A DNA stretch of 64,000 bases. It comes from Hymenoscyphus infarciens. Lineage: Eukaryota > Ascomycota > Leotiomycetes > Helotiales > Helotiaceae. Location: positions 124,001 to 188,000 of the forward strand of contig LLCB01000048.1 in NCBI GenBank assembly GCA_001414345.1, in the 5' to 3' direction. Below, one piece after another: positions 22,938-34,651 of this stretch; the stretch's first letter is position 1, and each line of letters opens with the position of its first letter. The notes beneath the pieces were generated by a model. The model was not told the origin of the DNA and searched no databases. It saw only the letters and a program-made list of their open reading frames with translations. The position numbers were made by a program, and so were the translations under genes.

Positions 22938-25900
22938 TTCGAATTAGTAGTAAGCTTTGTTGAATTTTGAAGTGAGGATTAAAAGTAGCTGGATGACGTA
23001 CCTTTTTCAGCCACATCCCATGCCTGATGAGTGGTTTTTATACCGGTATCATTGATGCTGTTTTCCAGAGAATTATTATCTGGGCCCGAGCCCCCTTATT
23101 CCTTTGTTCAATGTCTCGCTTAGTCTCTCACTCAGCTTCGTGCGAAGAAGGTGACAAAGAAACGCTGTAGACAATAGCATTTTTTGGACATGGTCTTTGT
23201 TTGTGTGGACAAAGAAAAGCTTGCAAAGTCCAGAATTTATGTCGAGAGTTTGTCAAGTACCGAGATTTCAAGACATGAAATTCTCTCAAGTGAGATATGC
23301 CGAGTAAAAGAAAATAACAACCAAGTTCTAAAAGAACGTGAATATCGACTTTAGTCATTCACAGAAGCTTGAATCTCTGATGATTGGCATACAAACGAGA
23401 AAGTAGCACAAATGAGAAAAAAGGAGATTGGATCTTCAGCATGGCCAGTCAGAATACAAGTATCATTGAGTGGACCACTGAACGAGAACACAGAATAACA
23501 CTCAATATTGTGAATGATAAATGTGGCTTTGGAGTATATCTCACAAGAGAAACTACAATCTGTCAAATATCTGTTTCTGAACTTTGCTTTTTATCTCTTT
23601 GTGGAAAGTATCCATTGGATAGGTTTTTTTACCGATCAGCTAGACTGAGAAGTAGAAGCTCTCTTCGAAAGCAGAAAAACGGTTGACAGCAAGAAGTCGG
23701 ATTTGAACTTCGCTGGAGCACGGGACAAGCTTCCTGGGAAATGTTTGATTGGTTTTCTCAAAGCTCCATTGCCACAGGTCAGTCGTCTGGCGTTGTATGG
23801 CACAGGCCGGGATATGAAGGTTGTGATCGTGATGGAATTCTTGTAGGAGTGATGGAGGGGTAAGCCCAGGAATCCCGCTTATATATCGGGAATACTAGCT
23901 TGGTTCGTTCCTGCCCCAACAGCATTGTTAGAGTTCCTGGAGAGAATCGCCGTATGCTAACACCTCCTGTATTCTCCTTCCCAGCAGTAATGTATCTATT
24001 TCATATGATGATTCTTTTTATCCTTCTTAATTGTAGTGTTTGTGGAAGCGACTTGAACGCTCATTGGCCATCAATTGACTAGCGCCAGTGCCTGATAATT
24101 ATGATCTTAAGTTCCCTTTGAGTCCGTTTAGTACTTTTAGATTACGCTAGCAAGTTTCTAATTACGAAATGAGGACCTAACCCATCACTTGAGGCCACCC
24201 AGACTCGAAAGACCAATTGAGGGATGTAATAGCCACCAATTCCAATATATTCTCGTTGCTACGAGGACAGATTTCCTGAAACACAGCTGGGCCAAAAAGA
24301 ATGACAGTGAGAAGTCTGTCACCTCCAACAACATTGTTCGGTGTCAGTAGTTCCTCTAGCAACGGTCACAAAATTGTAAGAAAACGACTCCAGTTTTGCG
24401 AAGCTTCCTGAAGAAGACTGTTCCAAACATTTATTGCAAAACCCCCCACTGAGTTCGTTTGCAACCGACAGAGTTTCGCGAAAGAAAGAAACTCTATTTG
24501 GACAGCATACAGAGCTCCATAGTCGACACTTTTTATGGCAATAAACCCTACTTGCGCGCAGGGGAAAAACACGAAGGGCAGTGTCTGGAGACTACTATAA
24601 TACTATTTGACAACACAACCAAGGCCGAGATGACGACCTTATGGGCTGCTGCTCTGTCGACAGGCAGGAGAACGCACGAAGGTAACCCACATGTTTGATA
24701 TTGAGCTTGATCTTGTTAATCAACCCTCTGAAGTTTGTCATTGCACTTGAACATGAGGCAGCGATTCCTTCGGCGGTAAACTATCTTTCGACAGCAGAAG
24801 AGTTTTCGACAGCAAGTTTACCTCGTGTCGTAAAACAGAATGGAATTACACTCGATCATGACACGAAATTACTTCTTTTGGCAAAGAACGTTCCATCTTC
24901 TCTTTCATTCTGAAGAACAAATCGGTACTTCACCTACTCTAGGGTGTGTATAGGCCCCACCTTAATTTAGAGTCTAGTTGAGAAGGAAGGTGCAGTTGAG
25001 AGACACAGTTTGTGATTGTGGAACATAGTTTTGAGTGATTGGTGAAGCAGTGGCAACGCGCTTGGTATAGTTATGGGCGACCGGAACAGCTTGTGGGTGT
25101 GACCGGAGAGCTAGCCTTGATTCCACGCCAGCAATTATCTCAACACCGGGTCGCCCATACTTAAATAACGGAGATTCATCTCCCCAGAGAATAGGTTTGA
25201 TTGTTCTAAGCTGGGTCATACAAGCCCGAGAGGAAAGGTTCTTGTTGCAACTTGCTGCATGTGGAGGCATTCTCGTGGCAGTTCCTTCCCTGAAATTCAG
25301 GAAGGACGTTTATGTTTGAGCCCGGGTTCAGGAGCATGAAGGTATGTGACTCCCCTTGTACTGGCGACAACCGAGTGTACACTCTTGACTTTTCACGCAA
25401 CAACCATCCTTCTACACATTCTGGGACAATATGCACTTATAAATTATTGTCCCAAAAGACACGGAGGATTGAGGTGTATTCTCCTAAACCATCTCGAATA
25501 ATCATTTTGGTTGCCCGAAACCGGCTCGCACAATATTTAAGAGGGAGTAGAAAAAAAGTTGAAATGAACATTCCCTGGACCATTGAATCGTTCCTTCTCT
25601 GTCGGCAATACACCCGACAAAAGAACACCAGATTAATCGATAACTACAGAACGAAATACTACCTAGCCGACGAAAAGCTTGGGGCAGATGATGAGAAGAG
25701 GAAACTTGCCGTGATTCCCTTGCCAAAAGTGGTGCTAAAGACGATTCAGAGACGATATCCTTCTCGGATGGGTTGTTTTGATTGTCCGAAGCCGCCTCAC
25801 ATAATATTTGAAAGGGAAAACTTTTCTATTTTTTCTAACTCTTTCTGAGCAAGCTGTAGCTTACTTGTGGCTTACTCGCAACTGCACGTCTATGCCCCCC

Positions 25901-26262
25901 TAATGACCTCGACCCGAACAGATAGGTAAGGCCACTACCTCCGTGAACATAGTATGAAATCGTCCATGGCAATTGAAAACATTGTCCCAAAGGTTTGAGA
26001 AAATTGCAAACCCTATTTCTCGATTAACCCAAACCTTCTGGAACAATCAATATTTTCCAATTCTCCAAGAACTAATGAGAGTGGAGAGGAAATGGCCCAG
26101 GTCGTTCCTTCCCAAAAACGCGGTACAACCATGCTCGCTCCGAGTTCGAGCTCTTTAACTTTCAACATCAACAGCATTTGCTGCTCAATATTCTTATTTT
26201 CCCTATGATTTCATTCTCTTCGTACCAGGCATACTTTTTGACCTCATTTTGGGGATCTCAAG
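22938..26262. other. Long intergenic region with one small diverged duplication
   Basis: About 3.3 kb lacks any gene I can defend. The longest frame (25312-25848 plus, 178 codons) spans both halves of a local duplication and has no family resemblance, so I do not call it. No tRNA is visible: a T-arm-like string near 23700 does not fold. Confidence 0.45.
25492..25817. repeat. Diverged direct duplication (about 55 bp arms, 270 bp apart)
   Basis: Segments 25492-25546 and 25762-25817 align almost without gaps. Both run from TCTCG through a CCCGAA or TCCGAA word to ATATTTAAGAGGGA or ATATTTGAAAGGGA. Most differences are transitions. Confidence 0.6.
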
Positions 26263-28010
26263 ATGCCAAACGCCTCTCTTCGAAGCCCGTCAAAAGCTGA
26301 GGGACACAGGTCCATTCAACGTTCCGGAAATATCGATTCCAATGAAATGTCATACTTTTTAGCCAGGCGGCCGACCAGTCAGGGTACTGGGGCGAATACT
26401 AGCGAGAGTGAAGTATCACCTTTTGGTCTCTCGAGGCCCGCGACGCTGCAGCGGCGGAGCCCATATAAAAGGAGTGCTGTTTCGGACGAGACTGGGAAGG
26501 CCAAAGGCGAAGTTGAGGGCGTTGTCTGGTTGCAGCCGAGCTTGAGTAGGAGGAGGAGGGGGGATGTACCAGACTGGAACGAGAAGGTGCAAAACGGTTC
26601 TGCGGATATATTGAAGAAATCTGGACCACCACCATCAAATTTCGCGGATCCCCCAAGGCCGGCAAGGGAGGGCATGGAATGGGTTTGGTTTCCAGAGGGA
26701 TATTGGGCTGAACGGGAGAGGAGGGAATTGTTTCTGTTGCCAGATATACAGAAGCCCTTTCAAAAATGGTTCAGTCGACTGCCTACGGATGACCAAGTCG
26801 AGGAGATATCTCCGACCGCTGTGCCGCAGATCAAAGCTGGAAGTGCGGCTACGACCACTGGAAAAAGAGCGCCGATGGGCAGTTCGAGAAGGGAGAGCAG
26901 TTTGTCAAGTTTTACTGCCGGTATACAAAAGGTTCGTCAGAGGCATAGACTCTCTTCTTCGACTAAGAGCGAGAAAGAAGGGCTGTACTTCAAGACGAAG
27001 AGAACTATTGAGTCGAAGATTTTCCGCAGGCAGAAAACTGTAAGTTGGGCTCTGCAGATAGATATGTCCCTCCTCTTGGCCTAACAGACTTTACAAGCTC
27101 TCTGGTTCTGGAGACTCCAAAGACGTCCCCAAAGGTCCCAGGTCTCGAACGATGCTGCTGCTGGAGGGTACCACAAAGGCGTTGGAGAGAATCAGGAAAG
27201 AACGCCACGAACAACATCTCAACCAACAACAGAGAAAAAATGGTCCCCACGATTCTGAGCGACCACTCGGTTCACCAGATACCAGGCGTCGTCATGGCCT
27301 TGCCCCTTGGCATCGAGAGAATTCCAATGAGTCCATATTTTCCTGGTCGAGCTCTGTTCATAAGATCCTTATGGGGAAATCGCCACTAGCCACACCCGCT
27401 TCGACTTCTGACAAGTCCACTGCAGATACAACCAGGTCCATAAATTGTAAGCAATGATTTTCTCACAACCAGCTCTGGTGGCTAACCGAGTTTTTAGTTG
27501 ATCCATCCAACCCGAAAAGAGACACATTTTTGCCTACAGTAGGTGTCTCACAAATAGAGCTCTCGCTCATAAATATACCCAGATATCACTGGAGACTGAC
27601 CTGTATGTTCACAGGAGGCTGTTCGCATCAAGACTCCTCCCATGACCCCAGGAACGCCAACTACCATCCCTCCACCTCGAGGTTTCTTTTTCGATAACAA
27701 TCTTGGCCCCGATTTCAGTCCTCGTCTCAGTCCAGCTACCGATGGCACGGAACAGAATGTAACTTTAGAAACAACCACTTCCACTACGGGATCATGTCCC
27801 TTTGCTGGTGGTTCTCACGAGTCGAAATTGGGAAATCGGTCTGAAGGGCCCTCGTATGGAGATCTCGAGATTGGTCAATTCGAGATCAATACCCCGGAAC
27901 ATCTTCCTAGTAGTCCATTGTGTCCGAAGAATCCGAAGCATAAGAGTGGCGGGGCTGGGATTTGTGTGTCTCATGGGAGAGGGAGTAGGAGGGCTAAAAG
28001 TAATATGTGA
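26263..28010 (+). CDS. Conserved-looking fungal protein of unknown function, four exons
   Basis: The proposed exons are 26263-27039, 27098-27446, 27498-27538 and 27615-28010. Introns have GT-AG ends, and a CTAAC branch point lies 13-17 bp before two of the acceptors. The joined frame codes 520 residues. I do not recognise a domain. Features are a Ser/Arg-rich N-terminus, a compact motif REGMEWVWFPEGYWAERERREL near residue 140 (the only part that looks globular), basic Ser-rich stretches, a Pro/Thr-rich segment in exon 4 (TPPMTPGTPTTIPPP) and a Cys/Gly-rich C-terminus. No signal peptide or transmembrane segment is seen. Frame continuity across three introns supports a real gene. The 41-bp third exon is the least certain part. 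Confidence 0.7.
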
Positions 28011-28419
28011 ATAGATTCATTGATTTGGACAAGGACTTTGAAGATAGGGGGCTTGGAGAGTAGATTGGAACGTACCCCCGTAGTAGAACGAGAATGATAA
28101 ATCCCTATCCACTCTATCTTGGATTACAATGACTTGAGTTGTGACGGCGTTCAGAAAGGGGGCTTACGGTTTATAATGTAACTTTCTTGGAAAATTTCGA
28201 ATATTGTGCTATAAAAATCTGGCGCAGTTCAATTCACTGCCGCTTTTCGAGTTCATGCTGGCCCCACATTCACCCCGACTGGGTAAGCGTCGGTACGATA
28301 TCACGTGTGATACCCCGGCAACGCGAAGTTGCCCAGTGGAGGCTTTGGTTCAAAGAGCCTCGAAGCTATTCCCAAGTCTTTGAACTTAAGTCAACACCAC
28401 GTCGCATCGACAACTCACA
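28011..28419. promoter_or_regulatory. CDC73 upstream region with a CACGTG box
   Basis: This 409-bp gap holds the 3' flank of the preceding gene and the promoter of CDC73. A CACGTG core at 28302-28307 lies about 113 bp before the CDC73 ATG, inside a near-palindrome (TATCAC-GT-GTGATA). CACGTG is the Cbf1/bHLH-type site. Its use here is inference. Confidence 0.4.
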
Positions 28420-29735
28420 ATGTCCTCCTCCGAACAGGATCCTCTCCTTTTGCTCCGTCAATCGATAGCGACCGACTCCCCATGTCTACCCACTATAAAC
28501 GTAGATGCGACAACAGCCTCGTCTGTAGACTTGAGCCTCGCAAAAGCAAACTTCTTGCACTTCACAACGCCCATTCAACTCGCGCTACCCCTCACCACAT
28601 CTACACGCTTCATATTTAAAAACAAACCCGTCGACCTTCGGAGTATCTATTTCGCATGGTTGAAGAAAGATACGACCCCTTCAGAATACAATGCCGCGGT
28701 ACAAGCTTTGAATACGGAGTTGGCAGCCAGCGAAGGTGCAGGTGGACAAGTACAGAATCTGGGATACGTTGAGCGAATCGATTTGACTACATATTTGGAA
28801 GGTGCTACGGAAGAAAGCGAATATATCAAGTCTTTACCCTCAGATACTTCTGCGGCTGCTGCTTCTGCTCAAGTCGCGTCTGGGGCGGCGGGTGGAATTG
28901 CTCCTGTTACGAGTGGTGCTGCTGGAAGACAGGGAAAGAGTATTGATCCTCGATTGGCGGAAATATACAATGGAGAAAGACGGATGGGAGATCGGAATAG
29001 CGTGTTGCGGGGAATCAAGCCAACTGTAAGTTGTTAGTCTTGTTTCTCTGGAGGAACATTACAACTAACTCAATTCCTCTCCAGGACTTCTCACACGTCC
29101 GCAAACTAGCAGCCCCCTTCAACGCAAAAAAAGCAGCTCAAGCCCTAGCCAAAAACCCAACGCTAGCAACCCACCCCAAAGTCCCCACCAAAAGACCCGA
29201 CCCTATTATCCTCCTCTCACCCTCCGCCTCCTCCTTACTCCGCATGTCAAATATCAAATCTTTCTTAGAAGGCGGATTATACGTCCCACCTGAGTCCTCC
29301 AGCTTAACATCCAGTTCCTCCGCAACCCTACTACACATCATGCGCTCCATGCCAACCATCGACCCCAACCGCGCAATCCGCTTCATCATAGTCGATACGC
29401 CCGAACAATTCAAACCCGAGTACTGGTCCCGAGTTGTGGCTGTCTTCACAACTGGTCAACAGTGGCAGTTCAAATCCTATAAATGGCAGGAACCGACTGA
29501 GTTGTTTAGACATACGCTTGGTGTGTACTTGGGCTGGCGAGGCGATCAGGTTCCGGGGACGGTTAAGGGTTGGGGCAGGGGAGTGTTGAGTGCGCAGGTT
29601 GAGAAGTATAGTGCGGGGGCGGGACCTGCTAGTCGGTGGAGGGATAGGGAGATTGTGGAGGGGATTTGGAGGGCGGTGGAGGAGAATATGAGGAGCAAGG
29701 GGTGGAGGAGGGATTCGGGGCCCGCGGTTGTATGA
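28420..29735 (+). CDS. CDC73: Cdc73 / parafibromin, subunit of the Paf1 complex
   Basis: Two exons (28420-29025 and 29085-29735) join in frame to 418 residues. The Paf1 complex travels with RNA polymerase II in the nucleus and supports elongation and histone modification. The N-terminal part begins with a DPLLLLRQSI segment, followed by FIFKNKPVDLRSIYFAW, and the middle is Ala/Gly-rich. Exon 2 carries the conserved C-terminal Ras-like domain: DPIILLSPSASSLLRMSNIKSFLEGG, IRFIIVDTPEQFKPEYWSRVVAVF, and the terminal FRHTLGVYLGWRGD region. Length and motif order match fungal Cdc73. The 59-bp intron has GTAAGT and CTAACT signals. The gene looks intact. Confidence 0.95.
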
Positions 29736-30504
29736 ATAATGCATTGTTTTATCATTTGCATGGTGTTTGGAGTTCTTTTTGGGTCTGATACTATTGACAT
29801 GGGGGGTCTGTAGGATGGAGAATGGGACTGGGATGAATGAGAAGAAAAGTCTGGAGGGAAGATGATATCCATGGATTTTAGAGATAGCTTTTGAGAAAAT
29901 TATTGAGCAATTTTCAGAACTTCCCTTTCTTTTAGGTAGGTGGATGGTGTGTAAACCACAAATGGAGTACAATACCGGAAACCACTATCCGTGGGTTACC
30001 CAGCAATAATTCTTACACCAAGGACTTCAAATTAAATTGTAACCCACTGATAGCAATGAGCTCTGTTCGTAGATAACCTACAAATAGCAGCCATTTCTGG
30101 AATCTCTATTTGCAGGTGACTGACCTACAGAGAGCAACGATATCCGAGGTAGCTATTCAGAGGTGACCTACAAATAGTCTATGGACTCTTTCGCCCCTCT
30201 ATTTGTAGGAAACCCGCTAATAGCACGTCAATTATCTAAAGCATTCCTATTCACGGGTAACCTATGAATAGCACCATTTCTAAATTACTTTTAACCTCTT
30301 ATATTTTTAGTAAGTTACTTGGCTTTCGTTAGCTTACTCGCATGTTTTTAAGCTACATGATCTTTGTTTTATATGGATTAACTAAAACCCTTTTCTCATC
30401 CTTTATCTATCTTCTATAGAGTTTACTTATAAGTTCGAGACTTTTGATACCCTCTTAAATATTACTATGTAAAAATTTAGTTTCCTATCTAAATCTCACT
30501 CCTG
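29736..30504. other. Intergenic with a palindromic repeat array
   Basis: Apart from the array at 29982-30274, no gene is seen. The CDC73 3' end reads into this stretch from the left and the oxidoreductase remnant from the right, so the two are convergent. Confidence 0.5.
29982..30274. repeat. Array of short degenerate palindromes (CTATTTGTAGGT / ACCTACAAATAG)
   Basis: About seven units in 290 bp combine CTATT-x5-GGT with its complement ACC-x5-AATAG. Examples are ACCTACAAATAGCA near 30076, CTCTATTTGCAGGTGAC near 30104, GGTGACCTACAAATAG near 30162, CTCTATTTGTAGGAAACC near 30198 and CTATTCACGGGTAACC near 30247. Several units can fold on themselves and with each other. Confidence 0.75.
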
Positions 30505-31205
30505 TTAATAGTGGTGCATGAGAGGCGTCTATGGTCCGGCGGTAAGCACCGGCGACTGGCATGCTACATTGTTTGAATTTCCATTCCGTTCGATAGCAAC
30601 CGATTCGACCCTGTTCTCTACAGATAGTTTTACTGAAGTAGCTGTTGTTGAGAGTTGAATTTCTACTCCCAAACAGCGACATTCAGATGCAAGACATGAT
30701 CCTATGCCTTTGGGATTTATATAGTAATTTCTGTTGAGCTTTTGTACTTGTTAAGTGAAGGGCAAGCGAATTGACACGAGAGCGCTTGAACTACGAAGGA
30801 CTTCCTCGCCAACATGTCACGAAAGATCGGCCGGAAATCAAATGGATACCGCTTCAAGACTGAGTCCCTTGCTGGGTTCATTTCGAGAAAACAGTGGTCT
30901 CTGTAGCCGACCCTAGATTGAAATACTTCATCCTTAGCGAGATCCTCCCAAATATCAAACAAGGATTTACCGAGACCTTTAAGCAGATCGCCTTTCTTCT
31001 CTCGAAAGGCATAGTTGAAGCAACCAGCACACGATCTAAAGGTAGCACCAAAAGGCGAAGGTAATGTCTCCAGGACCACGATCTTCCTGGTAAATTTGCC
31101 ACAAGGGACGCAAGAGCGAGAGGATACGCGGTCGACAGCCCAACTGATCCAGCACCGATGATGACTCTCGTAGCGGCTATATCAATGGGGGCAAAGTGTC
31201 AAGAA
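30505..31205 (-). pseudogene. Remnant of a FAD-dependent oxidoreductase (DAO family)
   Basis: The minus strand first shows a dinucleotide-binding motif (RVIIGAGSVGLSTAY, about 31175-31130). In another frame it continues with KIVVLE, PFGATFRSCAGCFNYAF and a helical stretch (about 31085-30790). After a gap it shows GVEIQLSTTATSV and finally VLTAGP followed by TAG and TPL (about 30665-30515). In the intact family the last motif reads A-G-P-W-T, so the Trp codon has become a stop. A frameshift separates the first two blocks, no start ATG is near, and the central substrate domain is mostly missing. The gene is therefore broken in several places. Intact relatives oxidise amino acids or amines with FAD. 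Confidence 0.7.
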
Positions 31206-32068
31206 AAGAAGGTGTAGCTCGCTGGTTGGTTATGGGATCATGGGCTGGAACTAATGTTGGGTCTGCCTTCCACGCCTCTCAAGTGTCCCCTTAAAGTCAG
31301 TTGGATCTTCATCTCAACCCTGCTTTTTGTTTGTTCAAACCTTTGGAGTGATGCACGTGGTCTTTCTGGCGGAGCGACTACGAGCTGTACATGAACTGGA
31401 AATATGGTCTTTTCACTCCGGTCATTTGGAGTTTTTTTTTTTTTTCAACGAGAAATAGAAGCAGAAGTGCCTGGGAAAAAGCAAGAGCTTAGATCTAGGA
31501 GGATAATGCTTTTGCCGAACAGCAAGCAAGTGATCGGAGACTTCACTGGAGTGAGGCATAATCAACGTAAGACATGTGGAAATTTGATGTTTATTTTCTT
31601 AGAATAGTAAATCTTTTGGCCTCTAACTAGAGAATGTCAGGAACAAAGAAAGGAGTTGAAGAGTTGAAGAATTGAAGAGTCGACGTGGGGAGTTTGTCGA
31701 TGTTCACCTCTCTTTGAGGAACTTGGTATTATATTTTATTCTTTTTTGTGGGCTCTGTTGAATACCTCAGTCCGCGTCATAACCCAAGCTCTTGTTTCAA
31801 AATCCCATGGCACATTGTTTGAGATTCGCCGTTTTCAAATAGTAGAGTTGTTTTCGGAATACGGACGTATCGGAGTTCAGATTTCCTTTTCCAGGATAGT
31901 ATTAACCGAGCGATGAGTCAAGATAGGCGATTTTACCGAGCTTATGAGAGGTGAGGGTATACGAGATATTATTTTTCAAATCCTTATCTATCTTATATAC
32001 TTCTTCTCATTCCTGCCAATTTTCCGAATACTCGAATTAAATGAACGCTCAATGTAGAATTGAAAAAC
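31206..32068. other. Intergenic, nothing recognised
   Basis: No gene or repeat is seen apart from a T-run at 31431-31445. The right end is the promoter of the GNAT gene. Confidence 0.5.
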
Positions 32069-32879
32069 ATGTCTTACTCCGCAGAAACCCCACGTTTATG
32101 GCTTCAACCTTTGACAGTAGAAGAACACCTCGAAGACTTTCTCGAATTGTGGAATGATCCCAAGGCATTGACTTACCTGTACATTTATTTTCTTCTTTTC
32201 ATCCAATTCTTGTATCTCACTACGCCCCTTCTAACTCAACCATCCCCACAGAAACGTCCTCCCAAAAACCACCCTCCAAGAAGCAAAGGACTTCATGCAC
32301 ACCATCCTACCCACACCTTCGAACCCAGATATCGATAAATACGCCATCCTTCTTCGTCCAACCAATGAAAATCCGGAACCGTGGACAAACAGTAAGGGAA
32401 AACCAAAGATGATAGGCTTAACGGGTACGAATCGGTGGAGTGAACAGGGGTTGGAGACGGGGTATATTTTGAATATGAAGTATTGGGGAAGGGGGTATGC
32501 TGGGGAAGCTTTCAGGTGTTTTTTGGAGCTGTATTGGGGTTTGGATGGTAAGTTTCCTTTTATTGTTTCCTTCTAAGGGGGAGAGGTAAAGTGAGGGAGG
32601 GGGAGGGGGAGGGATGAAGCGGATTTTATGGGGGGTTGATTTACTGACATTTAGAGCTAAACAGAGTGGAAGGAGATTGAGAGGTTAGTTGCGAAATGTG
32701 ATCCAAGGAATGTTGCCAGCCAGAGGGTTTTGGTGAGAGTGGGGGCGAAGAGTCAGGGGGAGATGATCAAGTATGAGGGAGGGGTGGAAGGAGGAGTGAG
32801 AGAAATTGAGTGTTGGTATTTGGAAAGACCTTTGGAGGGGGTGGATGGTGTCGCTGAACTCACCCGGAAAGGGGATTGA
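32069..32879 (+). CDS. GNAT-family N-acetyltransferase
   Basis: Three exons (32069-32178, 32252-32547 and 32665-32879) join in frame to 206 residues. It begins SAETPRLWLQPLTVEEHLEDFLELW, the usual start of RimJ/RimL-type acetyltransferases. Exon 2 holds the acetyl-CoA motif A, GYILNMKYWGRGYAGEAFRCFL, with the R-x2-G-x-A loop (GRGYAGEA). Exon 3 has VAKCDPRNVASQRVLVRVGA, the motif in which an Asn-x2-Ser pair precedes the helix that packs on CoA. The substrate cannot be told from sequence. The start is the ATG at 32069. Introns of 73 and 117 bp have canonical ends, and AAACAG was chosen as the second acceptor because it keeps the frame. Confidence 0.88.
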
Positions 32880-33032
32880 CAGGAGATGTGATGTCGTTTT
32901 AGACTTGGCACGTCTTGGTCCATCGAGTCCATACACTTATTGAAATAGATAGGTTTACATGTCTCTTAATCATGGTGTGAAATTAGTAAATACCACGATA
33001 TATTGTCTATCGTGAGAAACAACCTTGCAAAG

Positions 33033-33669
33033 CTACAAAGCGACCAAAGTACCACATCTTGTCATTTGCTCCATAGCACCTTCAAGATATTCTGGCTCAA
33101 CCTTGACTAGAACTCCCATTCCTTCCTTTTCTAGGATTTCAGTCTTGATAACAAAAGTGGCAAGAATAACAGCTTGTTCGGTGTCTTTTGCATTATCGCT
33201 GATTCGGTGGAAGCACCCTGGAGCTTCGTACCAACTTTCCCCCGTCTGAAAATTAATATACGTTAGCTTCGAGAACTGCAAAGGGTATGCTATAAGTTTC
33301 AATGGACTCAAGATGGAGCTGAATTCTTTGTATTTGTATTTGAAATAATGCGCAAGAAGAGAACTTGTTCCGAAAATAAACACCTTGTATGTAGCAGGTT
33401 CACCATCATTCATCGCAGTAACGGTATTGCCTTCGACAACTTGTGCAATAACATTTGCAGTTCCATGATGATGGGGAGGCGATGATGCTCCTGGTGGAAA
33501 TACCACGCGGAGGCCAACGACCGTGAGATCTGGGGTATCGGCAAGGACGTAGCGGAAGGTTGGAGTTATATGAATTGCTGGACGACTAAGAAATGGTTAG
33601 CAAGAAGCTTTAATGAAGAGTGATATTGACGAAGACATACTCTTTGCTCCAAGTGATTGAGTTTGGCAT
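33033..33669 (-). CDS. Cupin-domain protein
   Basis: Exons in transcript order are 33669-33641, 33585-33384 and 33245-33033, joining to 147 residues. The fold is a single small cupin: LRVVFPPGASSPPHHHGTANVIAQVVEG carries the metal-binding HHH-x-Gly motif, and TGESWYEAPGCFHRISDNA carries the second motif with its His. Such proteins usually bind a divalent metal. Whether this one is an isomerase, a dioxygenase or a binding protein cannot be told. It ends MTRCGTLVAL. The second intron (138 bp) begins GTGTTT, a weak donor; reading through it would give a longer loop in frame (VFIFGTSSLLAHYF), so retention is possible. Its 3' end faces the GNAT gene 150 bp away. Confidence 0.85.
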
Positions 33670-34651
33670 CTTGTAAGGTGAGTTCTTGAATTGAAGTGGT
33701 TAGGAATCCTTCGGTATCTCGAATACAGATGTCTAGTCACCAAGAGAAAAGGGCTGAGCAGAGCTCTATATATGCACACTCCTAGTCCAACTCGAGGAGT
33801 GGGAATCGAAACGGCATTGCTGATCCTGTCTCCCGGCACACCCGATTGTATCATGCTACACAGTTACACACATCTTTGCTGGCATGGAGGAAAACATTGT
33901 TTGTTTGGCATCCAATGTTTCGGTATTTGGGACTCGATGCTTCGCGCTTGCATGTATAGCCAGCCGCCCAAGGGGATGTGTAGCACGAGCACAGCACGAA
34001 CTGATTCTGAAGGCAACTTTCTTTGGTCGAATCAAGTAACCAGGCAAGTTTAGTATTTCGCTAAAAGATATTCCAAGAAATGGTATTGTGGTAAAATATT
34101 TAGGAGAATTAAATTGATTGCGCGGGAAGGAGAAAGATTCACTGGTCTTATTTGCGTAAGTTTGTACAATTAACTCAATTCCCCAAGACCGCCTCGTGGA
34201 TTATTAGTCGGCTGTCTATAAGCTGAATAATGACTACCTGAGTGTTTTTGCAACCGAGAAATGATAGCTCAGACTTCAACAAATAAAGTAAATATAAATG
34301 AAAACTACCCTTGCAAGGAAAAAAGAAGTGAATACAAGGAGCTTCGCCCATTGAAAACTCATTGTCTTCATGGCCTCGTGGTACAGCATTGACACAGTTC
34401 ATGGCCAACAGCACTCGCTGTTTGGTTGTGACCAAAATGAAGATATACTTCCAACAAAGAATCAACAAGATGCGATATCCCTCTATCCAATCAACACTGA
34501 ACCTAAGTCCATCAAGCAAATTCGCCGGCACTCGACATTTATACATCAAAAACAAGAACAAAAAATAGCGCCCTACGTAACCACCATTTGAACACCCGGC
34601 GATGGCGACGGCGACACACGTCTAACTTCCCCTCCAAATGCCAGCTCAACA
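33670..34651. other. Intergenic, nothing recognised
   Basis: Promoter region shared by the divergent cupin gene (minus) and PI-PLC-like gene (plus), nearly 1 kb. No further coding sequence or repeat is visible. Short frames at 33691-34053 and 34175-34561 have no motif. Confidence 0.5.

Noticed and set aside
23690..23740. tRNA T-arm-like string on the minus strand
   Set aside because: The flanking bases do not form a T stem, and no acceptor or anticodon arm can be drawn.
25312..25848. 178-codon plus-strand ORF
   Set aside because: It spans both arms of a local duplication, has no family motif and lies in an otherwise gene-free stretch.
29331..29972. 213-codon minus-strand ORF opposite CDC73
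   Set aside because: It lies opposite a well-supported conserved exon and its product is low-complexity Pro/His/Ser.
33246..33383. Reading the cupin gene without its second intron
   Set aside because: The frame stays open, but the insert breaks the cupin fold between its two metal motifs, and GT-AG ends with a good acceptor are present. Retention remains possible.
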